NCBI RefSeq assembly: GCF_020360975.1
Contig: NW_025408667.1
Location: 5,208,001-5,272,000, forward strand
DNA from: Hirsutella rhossiliensis
Taxonomy: Eukaryota > Ascomycota > Sordariomycetes > Hypocreales > Ophiocordycipitaceae
Direction: 5' to 3'
DNA: 64,000 bases
Shown piece by piece: positions 12,081-23,213 of this stretch; within the stretch, counting starts at the first letter, position 1; each line of letters opens with the position of its first letter. Both the position numbers and the translations under genes were made by a program. The notes beneath the pieces are model-generated. The model made no database searches and was not told the origin of the DNA. It saw only the letters and a program-made list of their open reading frames with translations.

Positions 12081-14173
12081 CGCTATAAGGGAGCTTAGTA
12101 TAGGTAGCTTATTATTACGGGGCCGGCCGCGTGTAATAGTAATAACGTCGGGGTCGCGGATTCGTAGCAATAGCTCCTCGAGGTCCTAATAGTAGTAATT
12201 AGTATTAAATTTACCTAAAAAGGGGGGGGGTCTTTACTAACGGCTTCTTAAGCTACTATCGCGAGAGAATATTATGCTTTTTAAGCGTTAACCTAGCTTA
12301 AAGGCGTTAAAGGATCGTGTGCATATAAGGCAGCCTAAGTTAGTATATAAATCGCCCGCTATAAGGCCGTAATAGCTATAGCTCCCGCGTTAGTAAAGGT
12401 ATCGCGGCGAGGGCAAGCCTATATTATATAGTAAGTAGGTTAACTGCTTCGTAGGTGATTTTTATACTAAGATCCCTAAGCTAAGTCTACCTAAGGAACT
12501 AACGCCTTTATTATATCTCTTACCGGGCAGCCGTTTATATATATATTATCTCTTTATTCTTAATTATCTATATAAGGGCATCGTAAAGATATAAGAGGTT
12601 AGAGGTGCCTATAACTAAATAAGACTTTATATCCTTATAGGCGGTCTTAACTAAGCTATTTACCTGCTACCCGAAGTTACGATATTAGCTAATAAAGTAG
12701 CCTACCTACTACTTACGCTATAGTATATATTCGTTTAAGATATATATTATAATATACCCTTAGTATTAACTAAATGTCTTATTAAGCTACTACTACGCCT
12801 TATAGAAATCCGCTTTAGTTTTCGAGTAAATAACGCGCTTCTAAGCTAGGAATATTCCTTTTCGGCTAAATTCGACTTCCCTATTATCTAGACTAAACGT
12901 AGTAGCGGCGGCGGCGTTAGCGGCTCTTTATTCGGTAGCCTCTTAAGCGAGGATAGCTTTTACTTCCTAAGGGACCTCTATATTAATAGAGTTTTTAAGG
13001 CTATTAAGATCTACTAGGTCTTTCTAGTAGGACTAGATTTAAGCCTAAATATTGCTATTAACGTAGAATATATAGAGTTATTATTACGTTAAAGGGAAAA
13101 TATAAAGGAGGGCGTTTTTAAGGGTAGCTTCTTTATCCGTAATAACTATAGAGGGCTCTTATGCCCTAACCTATATATAAAGAGCGTTAAGGGACTTATA
13201 TAGCTACTAGTATCCCTCTTCTTTCTTTAAGTTAATAAGGCTAAAGGTAAAGTTAGCTAGGGACTTCTAGTTAGTAACTCTAGTAACCTAGAAAAGAAAG
13301 AGACTAAAGCGGTTAGTTTTATATATATTATCGAGGCTAAGAACCTTAGGGAAACGTTTTTATATCTTTTAATACTATATATAGGTCTATAATATACTTT
13401 AAATCTTATTTTTATTATATAGGTCGAATTTAATATAATAAGGAAGATCGCTTACTTAAAGATATTATAAAAACGCTTATATTACTATTATACTACTAAG
13501 AGCTTTAAAACGGATCTTTTAGCGGTCGTTATAAATATCTTTAATATAAAAAAACGCTATTTAAGGTTTAGCTTTACGTAAGATAGTTAATATCTCTTAA
13601 GCTAGTAGTACTTTATATTAAGAGAGGTTCCGCTTAAGAGCTTACTATATATTAGTCCGCCGGCGATAAATATTATATATAGAGGGATTAAGGGAAGGCC
13701 TATAGTTATAGCGATCCTTAGTAATATAAAAATCCTACTTCTAAGCTTCCTTATTACGTAACGCTATTATAATAAGGTAGAAGGGGCAGTTAAGCTTTTA
13801 GGTAGAAGATTTATATAGCCTAGTACTTAAAGAAGCTTGCCGGGGGCTACGATTATATATAAAGAGGAGTCGTATTATAATAGAGACCCTATTAATATCT
13901 CGCTTATATATACTTAACCGCTTAATAACCGCGGCGCCGTTCTCGTAAAGAAAGCCTTAGATAAAGTTATATACCTCGTCGTAGGTTTCGAAGCCTAAGG
14001 AAGGTAGTAAGGGCGGGATTATATCTTCGCGTTCTTAGTAGGTATCGCGAGCATTATAAGTATTATCTAATATATTAAGGAGGGAGAGAAGGGGGTTTAT
14101 TATAGCGCTAGTAATAGCTTTAAATTTAATATATATATATAAGTTATATATATAGGTTATATATATAGGTTAT

Positions 14174-14581
14174 TTTAACGGTAGCTGCGGCATATACCTT
14201 AAGACACACCCACGCTAACGGCAATAGCAGCAGCTAGATACCGAAGGACGAGGGGGTCTAAGGGGAATAAAGGAAACGAGAAAGCACTAGGTAGGGCAAG
14301 GCAAAGGCAAAGAGGGCCAAAAAGGTATATTGGCAAAAGAGGATATAGAAGAAGATAATGATAATAGAAGAAGATGCTATCTGCTAGCTAAGGAGGAAAA
14401 GAGACCTCTTTTATAGACCGAATTTTCCCTCCTTCTTCCCTAGACGAACAGGGGCTAAGGGATTATCTAATTAAGAAGTGGGCTAGCCAGAGACTCTGCC
14501 AAGGATCCTGCCAAGGACCCTGCCAAAGACTCTGCTACGCGGGCTATGTGTGTTCCTTAGGGTATAGATGCCCCCGTCAAA
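14174..14581. repeat. Left LTR of nested element
   Basis: About 408 bp. Matches 16598-17043, sharing tags such as agataccgaaggacgagggg and gagacctcttttatagaccg. Only lightly RIPed. Confidence 0.8.
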
Positions 14582-14639
14582 CTCCTCCACAACAAAGAAC
14601 AGACGCCCTCGTCTGCTAGGTAAGCAAGTAGTCAGGCAA

Positions 14640-14815
14640 CAGCTAAGGAATAAAGAAACAGACAAGCAGCCAAGCAGCCAAGCAGCCAAGCAGGCAAGAA
14701 ATAGCCCAACGGGAGACCAAGGAATAGACCAAGCAACGGGCCAAGGAATAGGCCAACGAGAGACCAAGGAATAGACCAAGCAACGGGCCAAGGAATAGGC
14801 CAACGAGAGACCAAC
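14640..14815 (+). repeat. Tandem repeats in the nested element (aagcagcc; ccaacggg/aggaata)
   Basis: Four tandem agcagcca-type units at about 14665-14695, then interleaved copies of gggccaaggaatag and gagaccaaggaatagacc. Open frames here only reflect the periodicity. Confidence 0.75.
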
Positions 14816-15284
14816 GGTAAGAAATAGCAATAGAGGAAGAAAAGAGATCCTTATAGGCAAAGGAAAGAAGAAGCTAACGAGGAAGGCAGAGGAAAGAAAT
14901 CTTAGAGAAAAAGGGGGGAAAAGTCCCTAAAGAAATACCTAGTAAAATTATTCAAAATTCAAAAATCATACCCTCTTTTCCCCCGGCGACTTTTACGTCT
15001 AGCTAGCTTTACCTAGGCAAATACCTATGCCTAGGAGGAGAATACCGGAGATTGCTGCTCTTATCTTATTTATTTTAGGTATTTTAAAAAGGGGGGATTT
15101 TTTATACTTTTATTAAGACTGCTTAAAGGTGCCTGCCGCGTCGGCTGCTGCGGACCGTGCCGGGAAGGGCGGAAGGAAGGATCTCTTGCGTATGCTATTG
15201 TTGCTGTCGGAAAGGTCGTCTATCACGGAAGTCGTCTGCCAAGGAAAAGGTCGAAGAAGCTGTCTACTAGGGAAAGGTCCGTCT

Positions 15285-15480
15285 ACTGCAAAGGAATTTG
15301 TCTGCCGAGAGAAGACTGTCTGCTAGGACGTCTGCCGGGAAAAGACTGTCTGCTAGGACGTCTGCCAAAGAGGAAATCGCCTGCCGGGACGGAAAAGGTT
15401 GTCTGCCGGCATCGTCTGCCAAGGAAGAAATCGTCTACCGGGACGGAAAAGGTTGTCTGTCGGCATCTTCTGCCGGGAAA
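15285..15480 (+). repeat. gtctgccgggaaaag-type minisatellite
   Basis: Repeated variants of a gtctgcYRRgRaaag unit, including two copies of a longer gaaatcgYctRccgggacgg block. They form the core of the nested element interior. Confidence 0.75.
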
Positions 15481-15839
15481 TCTACTAAAAGGGGGGGGGA
15501 ACAAGGCAAAAGAGAGGTGCCTACAGTCTCTAGGTGCGTAATCGGATAGTTAGAATAGGTGCCAAGGGGAGCCGTTGGTCCGGGCCGTTAGTGCTAAAGG
15601 GAGCTGTTGGTCCGGGCTATTGGTGCCGAAGGAGCCGTTAAGACTATCTAATCGTGCGAGAAGGAATAAAATCAAAGGAAGCTACCGTGCTAGACGAAGA
15701 AGTCTGCCGTGCTAGAGGCGAAGACTGCCGTGCTAGAGGCGCTGCCGAGGAAATTATCGAAGATTGCCGAAAGAAGAGACTGCCGAAAAAGAAGACTGCC
15801 AAAGAAGACTGCTGTAGAAAGAGCTTGCAAAAGACCGTA

Positions 15840-16060
15840 GCCGAGGGGCTGTCGAGACCGTAGCTAAGGAAGCTAGCGGGCTATGGCCGAAGGAGCTATC
15901 GAGACTATAGCTAAGGAAGCTATCGGGCTGTGGCCGAAGGAGCTGTCGAGACTGTAGCTAAGGAAGCTGTCGGACTGTAGAGACTGCCAGTCCCGTAGAG
16001 CTGTTGGTCCCGTGGAAGCTGTTGGTCCCGTAGAGCTATTGGTCCCGTGGAAGCTGCTAA
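15840..16060 (+). repeat. ctgtcgagac / ggtcccgt minisatellites
   Basis: About three copies of a 50-bp unit containing gctatcgagactatagct and ggaagct (15846-15980), then four copies of gctgttggtcccgtRgaa (about 15990-16052). Confidence 0.75.
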
Positions 16061-16252
16061 AGAAGTTATCGTATTGGCAGAGAAAGAAAACCCAGAAAAA
16101 TGTCCGCTGCTGCTGCTTGCGCAGGTGTCTTCCCTCCATAACAAAGACCAGACGTCCCCGTCTGCAACTAAAGCAGCTGCCGTAGATAGAGCCTGCCGGG
16201 GAGGAAAGTTCGGTTCGTTAAAAAAAGAAAGTTCCGTCTAGTGCAAGGGACT

Positions 16253-16410
16253 CCGGCTAAGGCAGGGGACTTCGGCCGGGCAGGGGACTTCGGCCGGGCA
16301 GGGGACTTCGTCCGGGACAGGGGCAAGGGACAGGGACAGGAGCAGGGGCCATGGTCTGGGCCAACGGGCTGGGCCAACGGTCTAGGCCAACGGCTGGGCC
16401 AACGGCTAGG
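16253..16410 (+). repeat. ggggacttcggccgggca and ggccaacggct minisatellites
   Basis: Three copies of caggggacttcggccggg, a run of gggacag variants, then four copies of a gggccaacggctR unit. Confidence 0.8.
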
Positions 16411-16530
16411 GGAAAAGAAAAAAAAGTCGGTGAAATCTTTCCCTGCCTAGCGCTTATCTCGACGGGAAAAGTGCGGCAGCACCGGCGCAGTTCGTTTAGC
16501 TCTGCCCTTCTCGTATCTTCTTCCTCTTCT

Positions 16531-16556
16531 CGAGAGAGAGAGAGAGAGAGAGAGAT
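16531..16556 (+). repeat. (GA)n microsatellite / purine tract before the right LTR
   Basis: A GA run followed by gagggaaagggaaatagaag. It lies about 40 bp before the right LTR, where a polypurine tract is expected if the element reads on the plus strand. Confidence 0.6.
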
Positions 16557-16597
16557 AGAGGGAAAGGGAAATAGAAGCTTTACGCTCTAGAGACCAG

Positions 16598-17043
16598 TTT
16601 TAACGGTGGCTGCGGCACACACCTAAAGACACACCCACGCCAACGGCAATAGCAGTAGCTAGATACCGAAGGACGAGGGGGTCTAAGGGGAACGAAGGAA
16701 ACGAGAAAGCACTAGGCAGGGCAAGGCAAAGGCAAAGAGGGCTAAAAAGGTATATTGGCAAAAGAGGATATAGAAGAAGATAATGCTAATAGAAGAAGAT
16801 ATCGATGCTAATAATAAAAGAAGAAGATAATAGTGATGCTGTCTACTAGCTAAGGAGGAAAAGAGACCTCTTTTATAGACCGAATTTTCCCTCCTTCTTC
16901 CCTAGACGAATAGGGGCCAAGGGATCATCTAATTAAGAAGAGGGCTAGCCAGAGACTCTGCCAAGGATCCTGCTAAGGACCCTGCTAAAGACTCTGCTGC
17001 GCGGGCTATATATGTTCCTTAGGGTATAGATGCCCCCGTTAAA
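16598..17043. repeat. Right LTR of nested element
   Basis: About 446 bp. Same boundaries as the left LTR with an internal insertion of trinucleotide-rich sequence. Confidence 0.8.
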
Positions 17044-17236
17044 TTATATATATAGGTTATATATATATATATAAGTAGGCGTAGGCGTAGGTATAGGCAT
17101 TTAAGCGGTATAAGTACTTACTAAGCGTATATAGTATAAATAAGTAGGGCGGGCTAGCTTTAGTATATATCTTAAAAATAGGTCGAGTATATAAATAGTA
17201 ATATACTATTATATAAATAGTAATACTCTTATAATA

Positions 17237-18400
17237 TAAGAGAAGCTTTTACTAAATATCCTATAATAGTTTATAAACCTAAGGAAGCTCTATATACTTA
17301 TTTATATAGTTAAGGCCGCTTAGTCTTAAATCGCTTAGATCTTTATAGGATCCGCTTATATACCTATACCTATATAGATAATAAAGCCTAGATACTTAAC
17401 CCTCTTAATATTAAATTTATACTTATTTAGGTCTAGGTAAAGCCTATAAAGTTAAAGGCGCTTTAAGACCCTTTATACTTTCTATATATAGTCCTTATAA
17501 GAGCCGCTTATATAAATAAGGATATTATCTATATATATAAAAGTAAACTTATTAAGGAAGTCCTAAAGTATATTATTAATATAATACTAAAAGGTAGCGG
17601 GCGCTCTTAAGAGGCTAAAGGGCGTTATAAGCTACTTAAATAAGCTATAGTATATATAGAACGCTAACTTTTACTTATTACCCTTTAAAATCTAAACCTT
17701 ATAAAACGCCTATTTTACGTTTAGCTTTATAAACTACTTTACCTTTAAAAGGTTATAAAGTATATTTAAGATAAGGGGTAAAGGGTAGTAGTTTAGCCTT
17801 ATAATTATATTTAAAGCCTTATAGTTATAGTAGAACTATATCCCGCTCTTTAGTTTATATATAAATAAGACCGGCGCTCTTACTTTAAAGCTACTTACTT
17901 AAATAAAACCCTTATTTAAGAGGTCCCTTAGCGTTTTCTTTAGTACTAATAGCTCTATATATAATATACTATATAGCGGCCTAAATAGTATAGGTAGTTC
18001 CTACCCCTTTTTATTAGTATAGAGTACGATCCTATAGTCTACCTTTAGCTTATATAAGTTAAGCTTATCTACTTCCTAGGACTTAAATAATAGTAGGAGG
18101 TCGTAAAAGCGCTTTAGTATCTACTACTATAGCTTAAAGGGCGACTTTAGCTTCTTTATTTATAGGGCCTTATCGATATCCGCTAAGCTAACTATATAGA
18201 CCGCTATATTAGCCGCTACTTAGCCTTCTTTCTACTCTACCTATTATATAGTTCCTATAAAGATAAAGGTAAGGACTTCTTAAGCTAAGTATAAAGCTCG
18301 TACGCTTAATCTTACGCCCGTAAAACTATTATTATAGCGGACCTACTATTATATAGGCCTAAACTATAGCTTCTTTTAATATAAAACTAAGTATAACTCT
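17237..18400 (-). pseudogene. Ty3/Gypsy reverse transcriptase, second family (right half of split pol)
   Basis: The minus strand reads FTFIYIDNILIYISGSYKDYI near 17490-17555 (the YVDDILIYSSGS..DH block). Next comes LKRL.LYRLYLDLNKYKFNIKRVKYLGFIIYIG near 17370-17465 and SFL.FINYYRIF near 17245-17300. This is the order of Ty3/Gypsy RT, continuing into the RNase H region at 10860-11374 beyond the hAT-like insertion. It is a different family from the Gypsy at 1-7763. RIP stops and D-to-N changes make it inactive. Positions 18,400-19,950 hold further RIPed sequence, presumably the gag side, without readable motifs. Confidence 0.75.
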
Positions 18401-19959
18401 ATATATAATAACTAGGGTTTCCCGAGGATTAAGGGAAACTCTAGTTAAGGTATTATATAGGCTATAATAAGCTTATAGTAACCGTCGACCTTTATAGCTA
18501 GCTATATAATACCCTAAATCTTTATACCTTTTATTATACTTAAAGCGCCCTTTACCCGCCTAAGGGCGATCTTTTCTACTAGTACTTATATTTCTTATAT
18601 AAGCGCCTCGTTATCTATAGCGTAGTACTAATAGCCCTTATCTATAAAGGCGGTAACTAATAAGAAGTTATTAATTATAACCTATATTAAAGTAGACTCC
18701 TCTTTTATATAAGCGGATAATTCCTCCTTTTCTTTTACTAATACTAGTAATTAGGGCTTTAGAACCTATCTTTACTCTAGAGCTACTCTTTCTTTTCTAG
18801 GCCTAAGGGAATAAAGTCCTCTTTATTATCTAAGGTAAGGCGCGGTTCCGTTTTACTACTTAGACCGCTATAGGCCGCTTAGCTAAAAGGAAGGGGCACT
18901 TTTATATAAAGTATATAGATACGCTATAATATAGGTAGCGGCTATCTACCTTCCTCTTCTTAATTTCCTTACTTATTACTTACTTCGCTTACTACTTAGA
19001 GTATAAGATAATATAAAGGATATTTAATAATAACTTCTTACCTTACTTAGTTTAGTTTATATAGGTAGCTAATATTAAGGTATCCCTATTAATATCTATA
19101 GTTAGCTAGTCTTCTTATAAAGGGGCGGTAATCCTATCGCTACTATATAGCGTATACCTATAAAGCCTTTAAAAATATAGTATTAACTTATAGCCCTATA
19201 CTACCTTTATTAACTAGCTTATATACTTACTATAGTTAATAGGTATAATTATAAGGATAAGTAGCTTTTATAAGGCTAGTATAATTAAGTTATATAACTA
19301 TATAAGCTTTACGCTATCTTCTTATACTATAGTTCTTACTACTTATAAGAGCGTCTCTTTAAAGTTAAGGAGGAATTTACTAAAGGTTTACCTATCCTTT
19401 TACCTAAAGGTCTATAGCCTATCCTATGCCTTCTCCCGCTCCTATATATTACCAAACGTATATATAAAGAATTAAAAGAAGTCTTATAAGTTACGTCTAC
19501 CCTTAAGGCCGCCCTAATCTTAAAATCTAAAGATCCGCTATATTTAAGGCTTTAATAGTATATAAAGGAGCGAATATTACGCTATATCGCGATAGCTATT
19601 TAAGCCCTATTTTATATCTATTATAAACTTTATTTATAGCCGGCTAAGGAAGAAGTAAAAGGCCTTAAGCTTACTATCCTAAGTCGGCTAAGAGAGCGGC
19701 TTCTATATTAGTAGTGCCGCTACTATAGCCGGCGTTATAGAGGTTATAGGGGTTAACGCTAGTCTTATAAACGGCTCCCTTAGTATATCGAGAACCTTAA
19801 TCTTCTTACTAGCCGTCGCGCTTTTAATCGCTTCTAAGATAGCTATAATACTTCCTATCCGCTTAAAGGGTAGCGGGGTACTCCTTTAAGGAAGCGGTAC
19901 CCTTTTTAAGGAGACGTTTATTAAATTTATTAGTCGATAGCTTATACTATTATAAAGTA

Positions 19960-20172
19960 AGTAAAGGTATATATATAGGTGCTATTTATAAAATAATATT
20001 AATAAGCTATATAAAGCTCTTTTATATATAACTAGCCCGCCCTTATATATATAGGATCTAGCCCTCTATATATAACTATATAGCTTAGGCTATAGCTTAA
20101 GCTTATAACCTATAATAATTAAAGACTCTTATATTACCCTTTCTATAAGGGTAGGCTATAGCTAAAGGGGTA
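19960..20172 (-). repeat. LTR-like end of the second Gypsy family
   Basis: The complement of this stretch matches 62,826-63,030 and partly 63,060-63,160 (a common tag is tataggttataggcttagg). It lies where the 5' LTR of the minus-strand Gypsy should be. Exact limits are uncertain. Confidence 0.5.
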
Positions 20173-20657
20173 TATTATAAAGTATAGCTTAATTTCGTAG
20201 TTCTTAGAGATATCCCTTAGTAAGAGGGACTAAGGAAGCTAAAAATACTTAGTATAAAAGAAGGAAGAAGGAGCTAAAAAGAGGTATAAAAAGGAGGGCA
20301 GGGGTATAAGGGGAAGTAAAAGTAGCGATAGCTTCCTATAAAGGTAGCGAGAGATAAGACGGATATACCGGTAACGGCTAGAAAAGAAAAGAAAAACCGG
20401 TAAATAGCTTAGTAGTTAAAAGGATATTAGTAGCTTCTTTAAGTAGGATCTTCTTTATTAATTAAGATGCTAGATAGGTATAAAAAGGGGCGTTAGATAA
20501 AGGAAAAAAGAATAATTAAGGTAATATAATAATTACTCCCTTACCTTTATTATAGCCCCTATAAGAATTAAATCTCTTTGCCCTACCTATCCGACCCCTT
20601 ACTTTTAATTTTACCTTTATATATTTTTATATACTTCTTATATCTCTCTTAGCGAGA
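20173..20657 (-). mobile_element. 485-bp MITE-like element, RIPed copy
   Basis: The complement of 22728-23213, aligned end to end over the same length. The outer ends tattataaag and cttagcgaga are the RIPed forms of TGTCGCGAAG and CTTCGCGAGA. Nearly all differences from the other copy are C-to-T or G-to-A at CpA/TpG. It marks the junction between the second Gypsy family and the truncated left end of Gypsy copy 2. Confidence 0.8.
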
Positions 20658-22727
20658 GTTATAGGTTTATTTAATAGTAGTAGCTTTATAATATAGTTAA
20701 AAGCTATTAAATCCTATAGTTTCTTTAGTATTAGTAGTAGTTATAATTCTTTATATAGTTTATATCGTTTAGCTTTACTTTATATATAAAGTTTATATTC
20801 TTTAATAACTTCTTATATTACTTCTTTAAGCTATAGGAAGTTATATTATTATTTAATCCGTTTTATTATTCTTTAAATTCCTTAGTATCTATATATTAGA
20901 TATTTATATATATCTTATATAACTTTAACTTATAATTTTAATAATATCTAGATTTTATTTTTATATATTAAAATTTCTAAATATTCTATATTATATCCGT
21001 TTAGTATTTATATTCTTTTATTTATTTTAGGATCTTTTAATATATTAAGTTATTAGGTTATACTTTAAATATTATATTTAGCTATCGTTACTAATAGTTT
21101 TTATTTTTATTAATTTCTAGGAGCTATCCTTTCGCTATAGGTGCCCTTATATTATAGTTACTTTATCGACTAAGGGTATTAGCTTAACCGTTTTCTATTC
21201 CTTTTTTATAGATTATTTTATAGTTAAATTCTAATAAGTATTTAGCCTATTAGATCTATCGTCTATTTAACTATTATATTATTATAAAGTATAAGATATT
21301 CTTATAATCTATATAGACCTTAACTTTATACTTACTTTTAAGAAGGTAGTATTAAAATTCCTTAAAAGCTTAAATAATTATAAGGAATTCTTTATTATAG
21401 ATAGGGTAATTAAGTTCTATACTATATAGCTTTTTTAAGTAAAATATAATTAGTTATAGTTTTCCTTTATTAGCTTTTTATTTAATTTATACTCTTAGAG
21501 TAAAGTCTAATATATTAGTTTTAAGTTTAATTTATTATTTTAAATTAAAGGTAGTTAAGACTAGTTCTTATATAATTATAGTCTTAATATATTCGAAAGC
21601 TTTATTAGCTTTATCGTCCTATATAAATTCTATTTCCTTCTTTATTAAGTTATATAGTAGTACTATAATCTTTTTAAAATCTTTAATAAATCGTCGGTAG
21701 TAATTTATAAATCCTAGGAAACTTTATATATCCTTAACGTTCTTTAGCGTTAGCTATTCTTTAACTAAGTTAATTTTATCTTATTATATTTATATCTCTT
21801 TTAATAAGATTATATATTTAAGGAAGTCTACTTCTTATATATAGAACTTACTTTTCTTTAGTTTAACTAGTAACTTTATATTTTAAAGTATATAGAGTAC
21901 CTTATAGACGTATTCCTTATATTCTTCTAAGGTATCTAAAAAGATTAAGATATTATCTAGGTATACTACTATAAAGATATCTAAGTATTCGTATAGGATA
22001 TTATTAATTATCTATTAAAAGGTAGCTAGTATATTTATAAATCTAAATAGTATTACTAGATATTTAAATAGTCCGAATTTCGTTTTAAAGGCTATTATTT
22101 ATTTATATCCCTTTTTTATATATATTAAGCTATAAGCGCCTTTAAGGTTAAAGGCTATAAACTATTTTTTACTATATAGTTAATCTTATAGTTTTAATAT
22201 AAGTAGTAATAGTATTCGGTCCTTTATTATAGTATCGTTTAAGCGTCTATAGTTAATAACTAGTTATAGCTTACCGTTTTTCTTTAAAATAAATATAACT
22301 AAGTAGCTTACTTTAAATATTAATATTTATATATATCCCTTTTATAGATTCTTATTAAGGTAGTTATATAGCGTTTATAGTTACTTTTCGTTTAAGTTAT
22401 AAATCTTATAAAACGTCGGCGTTATTCTATCCTTAAGATAAATTTTATAGTCCTATTAGCTATATTTAAGTAACCCTATCTTAAGTTCTTCTTTAAAGAG
22501 TTTATTATATTTTTAGTATTCTTAGGGGATATTCTTTATTTTATTTTATAGGCTTTATTCTTTCTTTTAAAAGCTAGTTTCTTATAACTTAAGCTCTTTA
22601 TTAATTTATTTAAGGTCTTTCCTTATAGTAGTAATAACTCTTTAGATCTTTATATTATATCCTTTATTCTATTTATATTAAATGCTAGGTTATATAGCTA
22701 TATTAGTTAGTATATAGGTCCTATTAA

Positions 22728-23213
22728 TCTCGCGAAGAGAGATGCGAGAAGTGCATGAAAATGCACGAAGGTGAAATTGGAAGTAAGGGGTCGGATAGGT
22801 AGGGCAGAGAGATTTGATTCTTGCGGGAGCAGCAATTGCGGCAGGGGAGTGATCGTTGTATTGCCTTAATTGTCCTTCTTTCCTCTATCCAACGCCCCTC
22901 TTTATACCCTTCTAGCATCTCAATTAACAAAGAAGATCCTGCTTAAAGAAGCCACTAATGTCCTTTCGACTACCGAGCTTTTTGCCGGTTTTTCCCCTCC
23001 TTTCTAGCCGTTGCCGGCACATCCGTCTTATCTCTCGCCACCTCCATAGGAAGCCATCGCCACTTCTGCTTCCCCTCATGCCCCCACCCTCCTTTCTGCA
23101 CCTCTTTTCAGCTCCTTCTTCCTTCTTCCACACCGGGTGTTTTTCAGCTTCCTTGGTCCCTCTTGCCAAGGGATATCTCCGAGAACTGCGAAATCAGGCC
23201 ACGCTTCGCGACA
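22728..23213 (+). mobile_element. 485-bp MITE-like element, un-RIPed copy
   Basis: A GC-normal insertion in RIPed Gypsy copy 2. The ends TCTCGCGAAG and CTTCGCGACA form an imperfect 10-bp inverted repeat. attaa flanks both sides (22723-22727, 23214-23218), and the empty site in copy 1 near 4163 has a single attag. The element keeps abundant CpA and TpG, unlike its surroundings and unlike its relative at 20173-20657. The largest open frames are 81-86 codons with no family resemblance, so it is taken as non-coding. Confidence 0.8.

Larger units (their letters stand above)
14174..17043. mobile_element. Non-autonomous LTR element nested in the hAT-like transposon
   Basis: Direct repeats at 14174-14581 and 16598-17043 begin TTTAACGG and end CCGTCAAA or CCGTTAAA, consistent with TGACGG...CCGTCA LTR ends after RIP. 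ttat flanks both sides (14170-14173, 17044-17047). The right LTR is about 35 bp longer because of an aat/aag-rich expansion near 16,795-16,835. The 2.0 kb interior has no RT, gag or integrase; it is a string of short GC-rich minisatellites. A LARD or large TRIM with a repeat-made interior fits. It sits within the tatataggttat runs of the hAT-like TIR. Confidence 0.75.
11383..17228. mobile_element. hAT-like TIR DNA transposon, copy A (with a nested LTR element)
   Basis: The ends are inverted (GAGTATTGCTATTTATA at 11383 and its complement ending at 17228), and inverted similarity continues inward for about 165 bp. Exactly the same 8 bp, TTATAATA, flank both ends (11375-11382 and 17229-17236). 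The site lies inside Gypsy pol, and joining the flanks restores the RT-to-RNase H order. An 8-bp duplication is the hallmark of hAT elements; the long TIRs are unusual for hAT, so the class is tentative. The left 500 bp is hardly RIPed; 12,100-14,170 is heavily RIPed and no transposase could be recognised. The interior matches the complement of 58,870-61,610. Confidence 0.75.

Noticed and set aside
15285..16410. Short direct repeats as a CRISPR-like array
   Set aside because: Units are head-to-tail minisatellites without unique spacers, in a eukaryotic transposon.
14483..16590. Several 60-125 codon frames in the nested LTR element
   Set aside because: They are produced by tandem repeats without stops and are low complexity.
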